Shown piece by piece: positions 8,460 to 16,666 of a stretch of 63,757 nt of DNA. How positions within the stretch are numbered: the stretch's first letter is position 1; each line of letters starts with the position of its first letter. Location: NCBI GenBank assembly GCA_002364325.1, contig DEXV01000003.1, forward strand, positions 533,314 through 597,070, read 5' to 3'. The position numbers were made by a program, and so were the translations under genes. The notes under the pieces are model-generated. The model was given only the letters and a program-made list of their open reading frames with translations. It had not been told where the DNA came from and did not search any database. This DNA comes from Gillisia sp. UBA3175. GTDB lineage: Bacteria > Bacteroidota > Bacteroidia > Flavobacteriales > Flavobacteriaceae.

Positions 8460-10313
8460 ATGAAATTTACCCTTTCCCCGCTTGTATTTATAATGAGTCT
8501 TTTTTTATCACTTTCCGTTTATTCTCAAACTGAAACAGATTATAAAGTAGCCGATCATTACACGAAACAAGAAGTAGAAATCACCATGAGAGATGGTATT
8601 AAGCTTCATACCACTATTTACTCGCCAAAGGATACTTCCAAAAAGTATCCTATTATAATGCAACGCACACCATATAGCTCGCAGCCATATGGTCAAGATC
8701 AATTCAAGTCCAAAATAGGTCCAAATGAATTCCTTATGAAGGAAGGGAACATCATAGTATATCAGGATGTTCGTGGTAGATGGATGAGTGAAGGTGTTTA
8801 TGACAACATGCGTGCTTACATTCCGAAGAAAAAAGGAAAACAAGTAGATGAAGCAAGTGATACTTACGAAACTATAGATTGGCTTGTTAAAAATGTAAAG
8901 AACAATTCGGGTAAAGTAGGAACTTGGGGAATTTCATATCCTGGTTATTATGCTTTATATTCCCTTTTAGATGCACACCCGGCATTAAAAGCGGTTTCTC
9001 CACAAGCTGGAATTGGAGATTTTTTCTTCGACGATTTTCATCATAACGGAGCTTATTTACTTAGTTACTGGAGAGCTACAGCACTTTTTGGGTATGAAAA
9101 GACCAAACCAACAGATTCTGCCTGGTACAAATTACCAGAGTTAAAAACTCAGGATCAATATCAGTTCTTTTTAGATAACGGTCCGCTTACTAATCTTGAC
9201 GAATACTATAAAGAAGACAATGTTTTCTGGACCCAATTAAAGGATCATTCTAGTTATGATGAGTTCTGGAAATCCAGAGGATTAATTCAACATTTAAAAG
9301 ACATAAAACCAGCGGTAATGATCGTGGGTGGATTATTCGATGCAGAGGATCTTTATGGTCCTTTTGAATCTTATAAAAATATTGAAGCAAAAAGTGATAA
9401 TTACAATACTATGGTGTTTGGACCTTGGAGCCATGGCGATTGGGCTAGAACATCTAAAAGACAAGCAATAGGGAATGTGTATTTTGGAGATGATATTTCT
9501 GAGAATTTCCAGAAGGATATAGAAACTAAATTCTTTAATCACTTTTTAAAAGGAGATGGTTCTAAGCAATCTGGATTACCCGAAGCTTACGTATATGATA
9601 CCGGAAATAAGCAGTGGGATAGTTTTGAAGTATGGCCTCCAAAACAAACCACTATAAAAAAGCTGTATTTAGGTGCAGAGGAAAGCCTAACAGAATCTGC
9701 TACAAATACGGAAGTGTCTTTTGTGAGCGATCCTAAAAAACCAGTTCCTTATTCTGAAGATATTAAAATGGTGTTCACACCAAGAAAATATATGACAGAC
9801 GATCAGCGTTTTGCTGCTAGAAGACCAGATGTGATGGTTTATGAAACGCCAGTTCTAGAAGAAGATATGAGTTTGGTGGGTGCAATTGAAGCCCATTTAC
9901 ATGTTGCAACTACGGGAACCGATGCAGATTGGATCGTAAAGGTGATAGATGTGTATCCTCCGGACGCAGAAGATACAGAAGAAACTCAAGCCTATTTAAA
10001 AATGAGCAATTATCATATGATGGTACGTAGTGAGGTTATGAGAGGTCGTTTTAGAAACAGTTTTGAAAATCCGGAGCCCTTTAAGGCTGGGGAGAAAACC
10101 TCGGTAGATATTACGTTACAGGATATCAACCATACATTTAAGAAGGGACATAAACTTCAAATTCAGGTGCAAAGTACTTGGTTTCCTTTAATAGATCTAA
10201 ATCCCCAAACTTTTGTACCAAATATCTTTAAGGCAAAAGCTGAAGATTTTAAAAAACAAACACATACTGTTTTTGGAGATTCTTATGTTGAATTTAAGGT
10301 TCTTCAGGAATAG
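8460..10313 (+). CDS. Exported CocE/NonD family hydrolase
   Basis: A 617-residue serine hydrolase with a signal peptide (about 1-22, ending VYSQ). It has the X-Pro dipeptidyl-peptidase/CocE layout: an alpha/beta hydrolase domain with the nucleophile elbow GISYPG (Ser159), an Asp in the GGLFDAEDLYG segment, the catalytic His in GPWSHGDW, and a C-terminal jelly-roll domain from about residue 400 (EAHLHVATTGTDADWIVKV). Members cleave acyl or peptide bonds such as acylated amino acids, cephalosporin side chains or X-Pro peptides. The substrate cannot be told. It sits 58 bases upstream of the DUF885 peptidase-like lipoprotein gene, suggesting joint peptide use in the periplasm or outside. Confidence 0.92.
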   Translation: MKFTLSPLVFIMSLFLSLSVYSQTETDYKVADHYTKQEVEITMRDGIKLHTTIYSPKDTSKKYPIIMQRTPYSSQPYGQDQFKSKIGPNEFLMKEGNIIVYQDVRGRWMSEGVYDNMRAYIPKKKGKQVDEASDTYETIDWLVKNVKNNSGKVGTWGISYPGYYALYSLLDAHPALKAVSPQAGIGDFFFDDFHHNGAYLLSYWRATALFGYEKTKPTDSAWYKLPELKTQDQYQFFLDNGPLTNLDEYYKEDNVFWTQLKDHSSYDEFWKSRGLIQHLKDIKPAVMIVGGLFDAEDLYGPFESYKNIEAKSDNYNTMVFGPWSHGDWARTSKRQAIGNVYFGDDISENFQKDIETKFFNHFLKGDGSKQSGLPEAYVYDTGNKQWDSFEVWPPKQTTIKKLYLGAEESLTESATNTEVSFVSDPKKPVPYSEDIKMVFTPRKYMTDDQRFAARRPDVMVYETPVLEEDMSLVGAIEAHLHVATTGTDADWIVKVIDVYPPDAEDTEETQAYLKMSNYHMMVRSEVMRGRFRNSFENPEPFKAGEKTSVDITLQDINHTFKKGHKLQIQVQSTWFPLIDLNPQTFVPNIFKAKAEDFKKQTHTVFGDSYVEFKVLQE

Positions 10314-10371
10314 ATTATAAGTATTTGAAAGAGCATCAATGCGGTTCATTAAATAATTTAAAATTGATTGA

Positions 10372-12201
10372 ATGAAGATTAATATAAATGGATTTTTGAT
10401 TTTATTCTCTGTCTTATTGGTAGTTTCCTGTAAAGAGGATAAAGTAGGTGCTAGGGCAACTACTGCCGAGATCGAAGAAAATTCAGCTAAATTAAATGCT
10501 TATTTCGATGCTGAATTCGAAAAGGACGTTGCAGATTCTCCTATGATGCAAGCCAGATTAGGAAGAAAAACCGATTATGGAAAATGGGACGATTTTTCTA
10601 CCATGAGGTACACCAAGGATCTGGAAAAAGCTAAAGAAAGACTTAATTATATAAATAATAAGGTAGACGCAGTTGCTTTGGATGAAGCCACGCGTTTAAG
10701 TTTACGTTTATACAAGCAAAACCTGGAGAATGAAATAGCAGATTATGATTATAGATTTTATGATTATCCTGTAAACCAAATGCATGGTTATCAATCTGAG
10801 ATCCCCTCATTTTTAATAAACATGCACCGCATAGATTCTGTTGCAGATGCAGAGGCTTACATTTCTAGATTAAATGGAATACCTAAGGTTTTTGAAGAGA
10901 TAGTAGAAGGTTTAAAATTAAGAGAGCAGAATGGAATTTTACCTCCGTTATTTGTTTTCGAGAAGGTAATAGATGATTCTAGAAATGTAATTAAAGGGAA
11001 GCCATATACAAATTCTAAAGAAGCAAGTGCATTATTGGAAGATTTTAAGACTAAGCTTGAAAAACTAAAATTGCCAAAAGAACAGGAATTAAATTTAATA
11101 AGAAGGGCAGAGAAGGCACTTTTAACTTCAGTAAAACCAGCCTATGAAAATTTGATTGCAACATTAGAAGATCAGCAACAAAGGGCAACAGCAGATCATG
11201 GAGTATGGAAATTCCCGAAAGGAGAAGCTTATTATAACAATAGGTTAAAAAGAATTACCACTACAGATTTAAATGCAAACGAAATTCATGAGATTGGATT
11301 AAGCGAAGTTGCTAGAATTCATCGCGAGATGGAGGATATCATGAAACAAGTAGGTTTTAAAGGATCACTTCAGGATTTCTTCGAGTTTATGAGGACAGAT
11401 AAGCAATTTTACTATCCTAACACTCCAGAAGGTAAAAAGCGATATTTAACTGAAGCCACAGGACTTATCAATACAATGAAAGGAAAATTGAACGGATTGT
11501 TCCTTACAAAACCAAAGGCAGATATTGTTGTGAAAGCAGTTGAGGCATTTAGAGAGAAAAGTGCCGGAAAAGCTTTTTATCAAGAGCCCGCATTAGACGG
11601 ATCCAGACCAGGAACTTATTATGCAAATTTATATGACATGAATGCCATGCCTACCTATCAAATGGAAGCTTTGGCATTTCATGAAGGAATCCCTGGCCAT
11701 CATATGCAAATAGCCATTGCTCAGGAATTAGATTCTATTCCCATGTTTAGAAAATTTTCATTTTATACCGCTTACGTAGAAGGCTGGGGATTGTATAGCG
11801 AACTGATACCAAAAGAGATTGGATTTTATAAAGATCCGTATTCGGACTTTGGAAGATTGGCAATGGAACTTTGGCGCGCCAGTCGATTGGTTGTAGATAC
11901 AGGGATACATTCAAAAAAATGGACAAGGGAAGAGGGTATAGATTTTTATATGAAAAATACTCCAAATGCAGAAAGTGATGCTGTAAAGATGGTAGAACGT
12001 CATATTGTAATGCCAGGTCAAGCTACTGCATACAAGATTGGGATGAATAAGATCTTAGAACTACGCGAAGAAGCAAAACTGCAATTAAGAGATCAGTTCG
12101 ATATAAAAGAGTTTCATGATGTAATTCTTACCAATGGAGCATTACCTTTAAATGTTCTTGAAGAAATGGTTCAGAATTGGGTGAAATCCAAGAAAGTATA
12201 A
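10372..12201 (+). CDS. DUF885 family lipoprotein (putative metallopeptidase)
   Basis: A 609-residue protein with a lipoprotein signal; VVSC (Cys20) is the lipobox, so it is likely anchored in the outer or inner membrane. It belongs to DUF885, whose hallmark HEGIPGHH is at residues 437-444; this resembles a zinc-peptidase motif. The conserved later segment AYVEGWGLYSE, containing a Glu, fits a metal ligand. The family is widespread in Bacteroidota and Proteobacteria and is usually described as a putative peptidase without proven substrate. The gene follows the CocE hydrolase and is ended by a strong terminator at 12253. The peptidase role is inference from the motif. Confidence 0.9.
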   Translation: MKININGFLILFSVLLVVSCKEDKVGARATTAEIEENSAKLNAYFDAEFEKDVADSPMMQARLGRKTDYGKWDDFSTMRYTKDLEKAKERLNYINNKVDAVALDEATRLSLRLYKQNLENEIADYDYRFYDYPVNQMHGYQSEIPSFLINMHRIDSVADAEAYISRLNGIPKVFEEIVEGLKLREQNGILPPLFVFEKVIDDSRNVIKGKPYTNSKEASALLEDFKTKLEKLKLPKEQELNLIRRAEKALLTSVKPAYENLIATLEDQQQRATADHGVWKFPKGEAYYNNRLKRITTTDLNANEIHEIGLSEVARIHREMEDIMKQVGFKGSLQDFFEFMRTDKQFYYPNTPEGKKRYLTEATGLINTMKGKLNGLFLTKPKADIVVKAVEAFREKSAGKAFYQEPALDGSRPGTYYANLYDMNAMPTYQMEALAFHEGIPGHHMQIAIAQELDSIPMFRKFSFYTAYVEGWGLYSELIPKEIGFYKDPYSDFGRLAMELWRASRLVVDTGIHSKKWTREEGIDFYMKNTPNAESDAVKMVERHIVMPGQATAYKIGMNKILELREEAKLQLRDQFDIKEFHDVILTNGALPLNVLEEMVQNWVKSKKV

Positions 12202-12252
12202 TTTGCACTTTTTGTAATAAATGAAAGACTAAATTGTACTCCTTAAAAATAC

Positions 12253-12304
12253 AAGCCACGAATTCATGAAGTATTTAAATAATTCTTGAATTCGTGGCTT
12301 TTTT
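12253..12304 (+). terminator. Strong intrinsic terminator after the DUF885 gene
   Basis: AAGCCACGAATTCA (12253-12266) pairs perfectly with TGAATTCGTGGCTT (12287-12300), followed by TTTT. On the other strand the stem runs into an A/T stretch, so it could also act for minus-strand transcripts coming from 12491. Confidence 0.9.
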
Positions 12305-12373
12305 CAATAGTTGTAATAGTAGAAAAATATAATCATTAATAATGAACATCCTTTTATTAGGAAAAAATTATTT

Positions 12374-12444
12374 CGTCACCCAGAATTTATTACTGATTCA
12401 CTATTTACAATTTTCTGAGTTTATGAAAAAAGTTCAGAATGACG
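12374..12444. repeat. Imperfect inverted repeat related to the intergenic palindromes
   Basis: CGTCACCCAGAATT (12374-12387) faces AGTTCAGAATGACG (12431-12444), matching at 10 of 14 positions as an inverted pair. The GTCA..C.GAATTTAT pattern resembles the CATCCTGAATTTATTTCAGGATC element at the window start. The rest of the gap between 12305 and 12490 shows nothing else. Confidence 0.4.
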
Positions 12445-12490
12445 TACTTTAAAAGTTTGAGACACTTTAAGAACAGTCAAATTTTTTAAA

Positions 12491-13318
12491 TCACTTTTCT
12501 AAATCTAATAACCATAGAGCGGAATCTGGAAACAATCCGGCCCAAAGGGCTTCGTTATGTTCTCCATCAGGGATAGAATCTAAATTAATTTGTACTTCAT
12601 TGTTTAATTTAGAAGTAAGTAATTCTTTCATTTCAATCATAAGCGGAACCATAGTCTCGCTTTCCTTTTCTCCCGCTCTAAAATAGAAGTGTGAATTTTT
12701 AATATTTTCAGGTTCAATATTCTCTGTAAAATGAAAGATTTCTTCAGAATACCAAAAGCTTGGTGAAAGAACTAGCGCTTTACTAAAGATATCTGGATTT
12801 TTTAAACTCGCATAAAATGCAAACAGACCTCCCAAAGAACTCCCTCCAATAAATGTTTGAGATGGCGAGGTATTACTTCTATATAACGAATCTACTTTAG
12901 GCATAAGCGTCTCCGTGATAAATGCCAAATATTTATCGGCTTGACCACCTTTATATTCTGGATGAGCATAAGGGGTAAGTTCATCTATACGTTTTGCATT
13001 TCCGTGTTCAATTCCTATCACAATTAGATCAAGCTGAAGACTATCTAAACTTTCATCTATTTTCCATTCTCCAACATACGAGGTGGCAGCATCAAATAGG
13101 TTCTGCCCATCTTGTAAGTAAAGTACTGGATATTTTTTTTCTGAAGTTTTATAAGACTTAGGAAGGTAGACCCAAATCTTTTTTACAGTATCTAACTGAG
13201 GTGCCTCAAGCAAAAACGTAGAGACATTTTTTGAAGCCGTAGATTGAGCTTTTGCAGAAATATCAGTTAATAAAAGAATAACTAGAAAAATATATCCAAA
13301 GTAAAATTGTTTATTCAT
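12491..13318 (-). CDS. Exported alpha/beta hydrolase, esterase D / enterochelin esterase-like
   Basis: A 275-residue protein with an N-terminal signal peptide (ends about SAKAQ). The fold is the putative-esterase (PF00756) type: KIWVYLPKSY, the oxyanion strand YPVLYLQDGQNLFD, the nucleophile elbow GGSSLGG (Ser161) and a C-terminal His in DGEHNEALW. Relatives cleave ferric-siderophore esters, feruloyl esters or trehalose esters; no substrate is evident here. The upstream in-frame ATG at 13330 lies deeper in the preceding gene; I chose 13318, where ATG overlaps the stop of the DUF2254 gene by eight bases and the signal peptide starts cleanly (MNKQFYFGY). It is co-transcribed with that gene. Confidence 0.85.
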   Translation of the reverse strand: MNKQFYFGYIFLVILLLTDISAKAQSTASKNVSTFLLEAPQLDTVKKIWVYLPKSYKTSEKKYPVLYLQDGQNLFDAATSYVGEWKIDESLDSLQLDLIVIGIEHGNAKRIDELTPYAHPEYKGGQADKYLAFITETLMPKVDSLYRSNTSPSQTFIGGSSLGGLFAFYASLKNPDIFSKALVLSPSFWYSEEIFHFTENIEPENIKNSHFYFRAGEKESETMVPLMIEMKELLTSKLNNEVQINLDSIPDGEHNEALWAGLFPDSALWLLDLEK

Positions 13319-14621
13319 TTTCAGCTGCATTATTTATTTGAAACGTAAAGTTTTCAGCTAATCTGCAAAGCCGTTCAATATCTGCAGTATTGCTTATGGC
13401 TTCCTTGGCATCAGCAAGCAGCAAGGAGGCTTCGTTCTTAATATATTTATAATAATCTTTATTATAGGTTTCCTGTTGAAGCAAATAATGGAACATTATC
13501 AATAGCTTTTGATTCAGAGTAACATCATGTTTACAATAGGTTCTAATAGCAACCATAACTTGATAAAGAAGATCCTTAAAATCAACTGTAACAACTTTTA
13601 TGTAAGGAATATCTTCTCTTCTAATTATATTGATATCTTTTTTTTGCATTCTTAAAGCAAATAGTTCTGTAAGGTAATCTATAGCATTTATTGCAGTTCC
13701 AGGATCGTTAATCCCAGGAGACATCGCTTTCAAAATAATTTCAGTCAATTGTTTAAATCCTAGAATATAATTGTCTTCCACCAATTCTTCTCTGGCATAA
13801 CTTATATTATTCAAAATTTGATCTACTTGGTCTTTTTCAAGCTTAATTTTGGATCTAAACATTGGAATCCCATTCAAGATAAAATTACCCTTAAAAGGTA
13901 GAATATGAAGTTGAGTGTCATTTTCTATACTGAAGTCAATCATATTTGTATAAGAGATATTTTGTAAGTAACCACTTTTCTCTGACTGATATTCATACCA
14001 ATCCTCACTATTAGGAAAAGGGGCCAAATGTGTGCCTTCTTTTTCTATCACTTCGTCCAACCTATTTTTTGATTGTGTATAAATCATCTTCAAAATATTG
14101 CTTATCTGAATGGACTGTGAGATATTATGAATAAAGAAAATGAATGCATAAAGGCAAATTACAGTACCAACAATCCCCACTAGGACAGAAAATCCTGGAA
14201 TTTGATATTTATTTCCTGTTGGTTGAATTGAAAATAGAATAAAGATATTATATAAAATTGTAGACAAATAAATACCTAAAATAATCTGGTGCTTTTTGTC
14301 TGAAATTAATCCGGGCAATAATCTGGGTGAATAATTACTGGACGCCTGACTTAATAAAAGCATCACCATAGAAAAGCTGAAAACCATTACTGAAATAAGT
14401 CCTGAAATTAATGCAGATAGCATGGTCATAGCTGTATTTCCATTATCCACGACCAAAACAGGAGCTTTATCTAAAAGGTATTTGGAAATCCCCAAGTTTT
14501 CCAGATACATCATAATAAAGGCAAAGAAAATTCCAAATAGAGCAAGTACTGTAGGATAAAAAGCAATTTTGCTTTCCATAATATTAAAAAAGGAAAGGCT
14601 GCGATAAAATAGTTTTTTCAT
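13311..14621 (-). CDS. DUF2254 family membrane protein
   Basis: A 436-residue protein with four predicted membrane segments in the first 175 residues and a large soluble C-terminal part. Family landmarks of DUF2254 are LLSQASSNYSPRLLPGLISD after the second helix and DPGTAINAIDYL around residue 305. The function of the family is unknown. It is the first gene of a two-gene unit with the exported esterase, overlapping it by eight bases. No -7 box is evident in the 200 bases upstream, but a perfect 10-bp palindrome lies at 14736-14758 between this gene and the divergent hsp20. Confidence 0.85.
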   Translation of the reverse strand: MKKLFYRSLSFFNIMESKIAFYPTVLALFGIFFAFIMMYLENLGISKYLLDKAPVLVVDNGNTAMTMLSALISGLISVMVFSFSMVMLLLSQASSNYSPRLLPGLISDKKHQIILGIYLSTILYNIFILFSIQPTGNKYQIPGFSVLVGIVGTVICLYAFIFFIHNISQSIQISNILKMIYTQSKNRLDEVIEKEGTHLAPFPNSEDWYEYQSEKSGYLQNISYTNMIDFSIENDTQLHILPFKGNFILNGIPMFRSKIKLEKDQVDQILNNISYAREELVEDNYILGFKQLTEIILKAMSPGINDPGTAINAIDYLTELFALRMQKKDINIIRREDIPYIKVVTVDFKDLLYQVMVAIRTYCKHDVTLNQKLLIMFHYLLQQETYNKDYYKYIKNEASLLLADAKEAISNTADIERLCRLAENFTFQINNAAENE

Positions 14622-14735
14622 AAAGTAATTTCAGATCTTAAAAGTAACATTTTAGAAATGAGTCTATCAAATACTTTAGGTTTAATTTGATTTTAGCATA
14701 CATTCTAAAAGACAAAAAGACAGTTATACCACTGG

Positions 14736-14758
14736 TTTTAAGTCATTTTGACTTAAAA
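14736..14758. promoter_or_regulatory. Perfect 10-bp inverted repeat between DUF2254 and hsp20 (candidate operator)
   Basis: TTTTAAGTCA (14736-14745) and TGACTTAAAA (14749-14758) form a perfect inverted repeat around TTT. It lies 65 bases before the hsp20 start and 114 bases before the divergent DUF2254 gene, where an operator would sit. It is not CIRCE (TTAGCACTC-N9-GAGTGCTAA). A hairpin role is less likely because it is upstream of both genes. Confidence 0.45.
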
Positions 14759-14823
14759 AACTGAGTTGGAATTTTTTTTGCTAAATATTCCATAAATGAA
14801 TGTTTAATTAAAAATTTGATGTG

Positions 14824-15267
14824 ATGAACTTAATTAAAAGAAATGAAGATCAATGGTTACCATCTGTTTTTGATGATTTGTTTAAAAACGATTGGTTAGG
14901 CGGTACTTCCAATGTTGGAAATATTGGAACCAGAATTCCTGCGGTGAATATTCAAGAAACCGAGGATAAGTTTGTTGTTGCGGTTGCAGCACCTGGCAAA
15001 ACCAAGGAACAATTAAACATTGAATTGGAAAATAATGTGCTAACCATTTCTTCTGAAGAAAAAGAAGAACGTGAATCTACTGATGCTAATGAAAGGTTTA
15101 CAAGAAAAGAATTTAGTTACAATAATTTTAGAAGAGACTTTAGTTTGCCAGAAACTGTGGATAACGAAAAGATTTCTGCTAAATATAAGGATGGGGTTTT
15201 AGAAATAGAAGTTCCTAAAAAAGAAGAAGCAAAACTACAAGCAAAAAGAATGATTGAAATAAATTAA
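14824..15267 (+). CDS. Small heat-shock protein, Hsp20/alpha-crystallin family
   Basis: A 147-residue ATP-independent holdase chaperone of the cytosol. The alpha-crystallin domain spans roughly residues 36-135, with PAVNIQETEDKFVVAVAAPG at its start, the strand LTISSEEKEE, and YKDGVLEIEVPKK near the end. The C-terminal MIEIN provides the I-x-I motif used for oligomer assembly. I took ATG 14824; a GTG lies immediately before it in the same frame. A palindrome sits upstream at 14736 and an intrinsic terminator follows at 15291, so this is a single-gene unit. Heat or stress control is expected from the family, not shown. Confidence 0.95.
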   Translation: MNLIKRNEDQWLPSVFDDLFKNDWLGGTSNVGNIGTRIPAVNIQETEDKFVVAVAAPGKTKEQLNIELENNVLTISSEEKEERESTDANERFTRKEFSYNNFRRDFSLPETVDNEKISAKYKDGVLEIEVPKKEEAKLQAKRMIEIN

Positions 15268-15290
15268 ACCTATTTCTAATGTTTTTTAAT

Positions 15291-15314
15291 AAAAAGCATC
15301 TTCGGATGCTTTTT
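15291..15314 (+). terminator. Bidirectional terminator between hsp20 and the convergent gene
   Basis: AAAAAGCATC-TTCG-GATGCTTTTT: a perfect 10-bp stem with a stable UUCG tetraloop and T-runs on both strands. It overlaps the stop codon of the convergent gene at 15313 by two bases. Confidence 0.9.
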
Positions 15315-16530
15315 ATTTATTCAATAAAATCCATCTGTTACCCGCGCTTTGAATTGTATATAGTTGGTTAGCGCTAATAGTTGTAATGGTAGAATTGGTT
15401 CTTACATCGTATAAATTATCTGAGTTAGAAAATATCAAATTTTTAGTCCCTATTCCATCCCAGCCTATAAGCCTAATTATGCGACCCTTATTAAGATTTG
15501 CTGCAGGAATAATTAACTGACTTAAGTCATTATTTATTCTCAAGGTCCCAACATCTTCTGTAATAACAAAATCTCCAGTAGCACTACCTGTAGAAACATA
15601 ATTTTGGGCATTGGGATATGCCCAGTTCATATTTCCCGAGGCATCTAAAACAAGAGATTGTGAGTTACTACCTCTAGTTGCTGGAAAAATATATTCCTCT
15701 GCAGGTGTATTTCCTACTCCAATTCTCCCTGCGAAATATCCAGCATAAACTTTATCCAAATTGCTTCCAAAGGCGACACTATAAATACCATAGATCTTTC
15801 CAGTTCCAGTGGTTTGTCCTATCTCACTATAGATCCCGTAATTACTACTATTAGTTCCAAATGTTTTTCCAACGCGATTAAAAATTCCGTAGATATCATT
15901 GGTTCCTGAATTCTGATAGGATTCATTAAAAATTCCGTAATGAATACCTGTTCCAGCTCCTCCCACATTGTTCTTTATGCCATATTTATTTCCATTAGTA
16001 GCGCTTCGGTTATCGCTTATTATCCCATAAGTGGTAAGATTATCCACCGTGGGATTGTTATTGTCTATTTCTAAGCCTTTTTTGATGGCAGCATCGGCAG
16101 TAGAATTTAAAGCGATTTGTAGTTTGGAAGTGATATCCGGAGTTCCTATTCCTATACTTCCATTGCGATACATAGCCTCAGTAATATTATTTGGTGCAAT
16201 TGAGGTATTTGGTTTATAGAAATTTTCTGAAGATATTCCAGAAATAGACTCCCATTTTAAAACTGCATTATTCCAAAAATAGAATCCGGATTTTTGAGTT
16301 GAAGTAGCTATATTTAAAAAGACCAGCAAACCATGCTGGTCTTTTGTGGGAGGATCCAAAGGAAATTTCTGAATTCTTGGAATCAAGATTCCATCAGTAA
16401 TCAATGGACTATCGGGGGAATTAGCAACAATGTCTAATTGCGCGTTGGGGGAAGAAGTATTTATACCAACCTGTGCAATAGAAACCCACGGTATAAATAG
16501 CAAAACACATATAAAATTTTTCATCTTCAT
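15313..16530 (-). CDS. Secreted protein of the VGINT-repeat/tail-fibre-like type
   Basis: A 405-residue protein with a signal peptide (about 1-20, ending SIAQ). The mature N-terminus VGINTSSPNAQLDI is a hallmark of large secreted Bacteroidota proteins that resemble phage tail fibres. The middle is a string of YGI...N/Y segments (YGIISD, YGIKNN, YGIFNE, YGIFNR, YGIYSE, YGIYSV) about 20 residues apart, suggesting a beta-rich repeat. The C-terminus has LRLIGW/NRWILLNK strands. It has no T9SS C-terminal domain that I can see. I chose ATG 16530; a further in-frame TTG lies at 16548. The role is unknown, probably a surface or extracellular structural protein. Confidence 0.75.
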   Translation of the reverse strand: MKMKNFICVLLFIPWVSIAQVGINTSSPNAQLDIVANSPDSPLITDGILIPRIQKFPLDPPTKDQHGLLVFLNIATSTQKSGFYFWNNAVLKWESISGISSENFYKPNTSIAPNNITEAMYRNGSIGIGTPDITSKLQIALNSTADAAIKKGLEIDNNNPTVDNLTTYGIISDNRSATNGNKYGIKNNVGGAGTGIHYGIFNESYQNSGTNDIYGIFNRVGKTFGTNSSNYGIYSEIGQTTGTGKIYGIYSVAFGSNLDKVYAGYFAGRIGVGNTPAEEYIFPATRGSNSQSLVLDASGNMNWAYPNAQNYVSTGSATGDFVITEDVGTLRINNDLSQLIIPAANLNKGRIIRLIGWDGIGTKNLIFSNSDNLYDVRTNSTITTISANQLYTIQSAGNRWILLNK

Positions 16531-16666
16531 CAATTTTAACCGCCACAATAAATAGGGTTAATGTGAGAAGTGAAAAATAAAGATAAAAATTAAAACACTG
16601 AATACTAAGTAAATACGATAAAAAAATAGCTCATATCCGAAAAATAATAACTCAAAACGCTAAATT

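Noticed and set aside
14736..14758. CIRCE element for HrcA control of hsp20
   Set aside because: The palindrome sequence and spacer length (3 instead of 9) do not match TTAGCACTC-N9-GAGTGCTAA.
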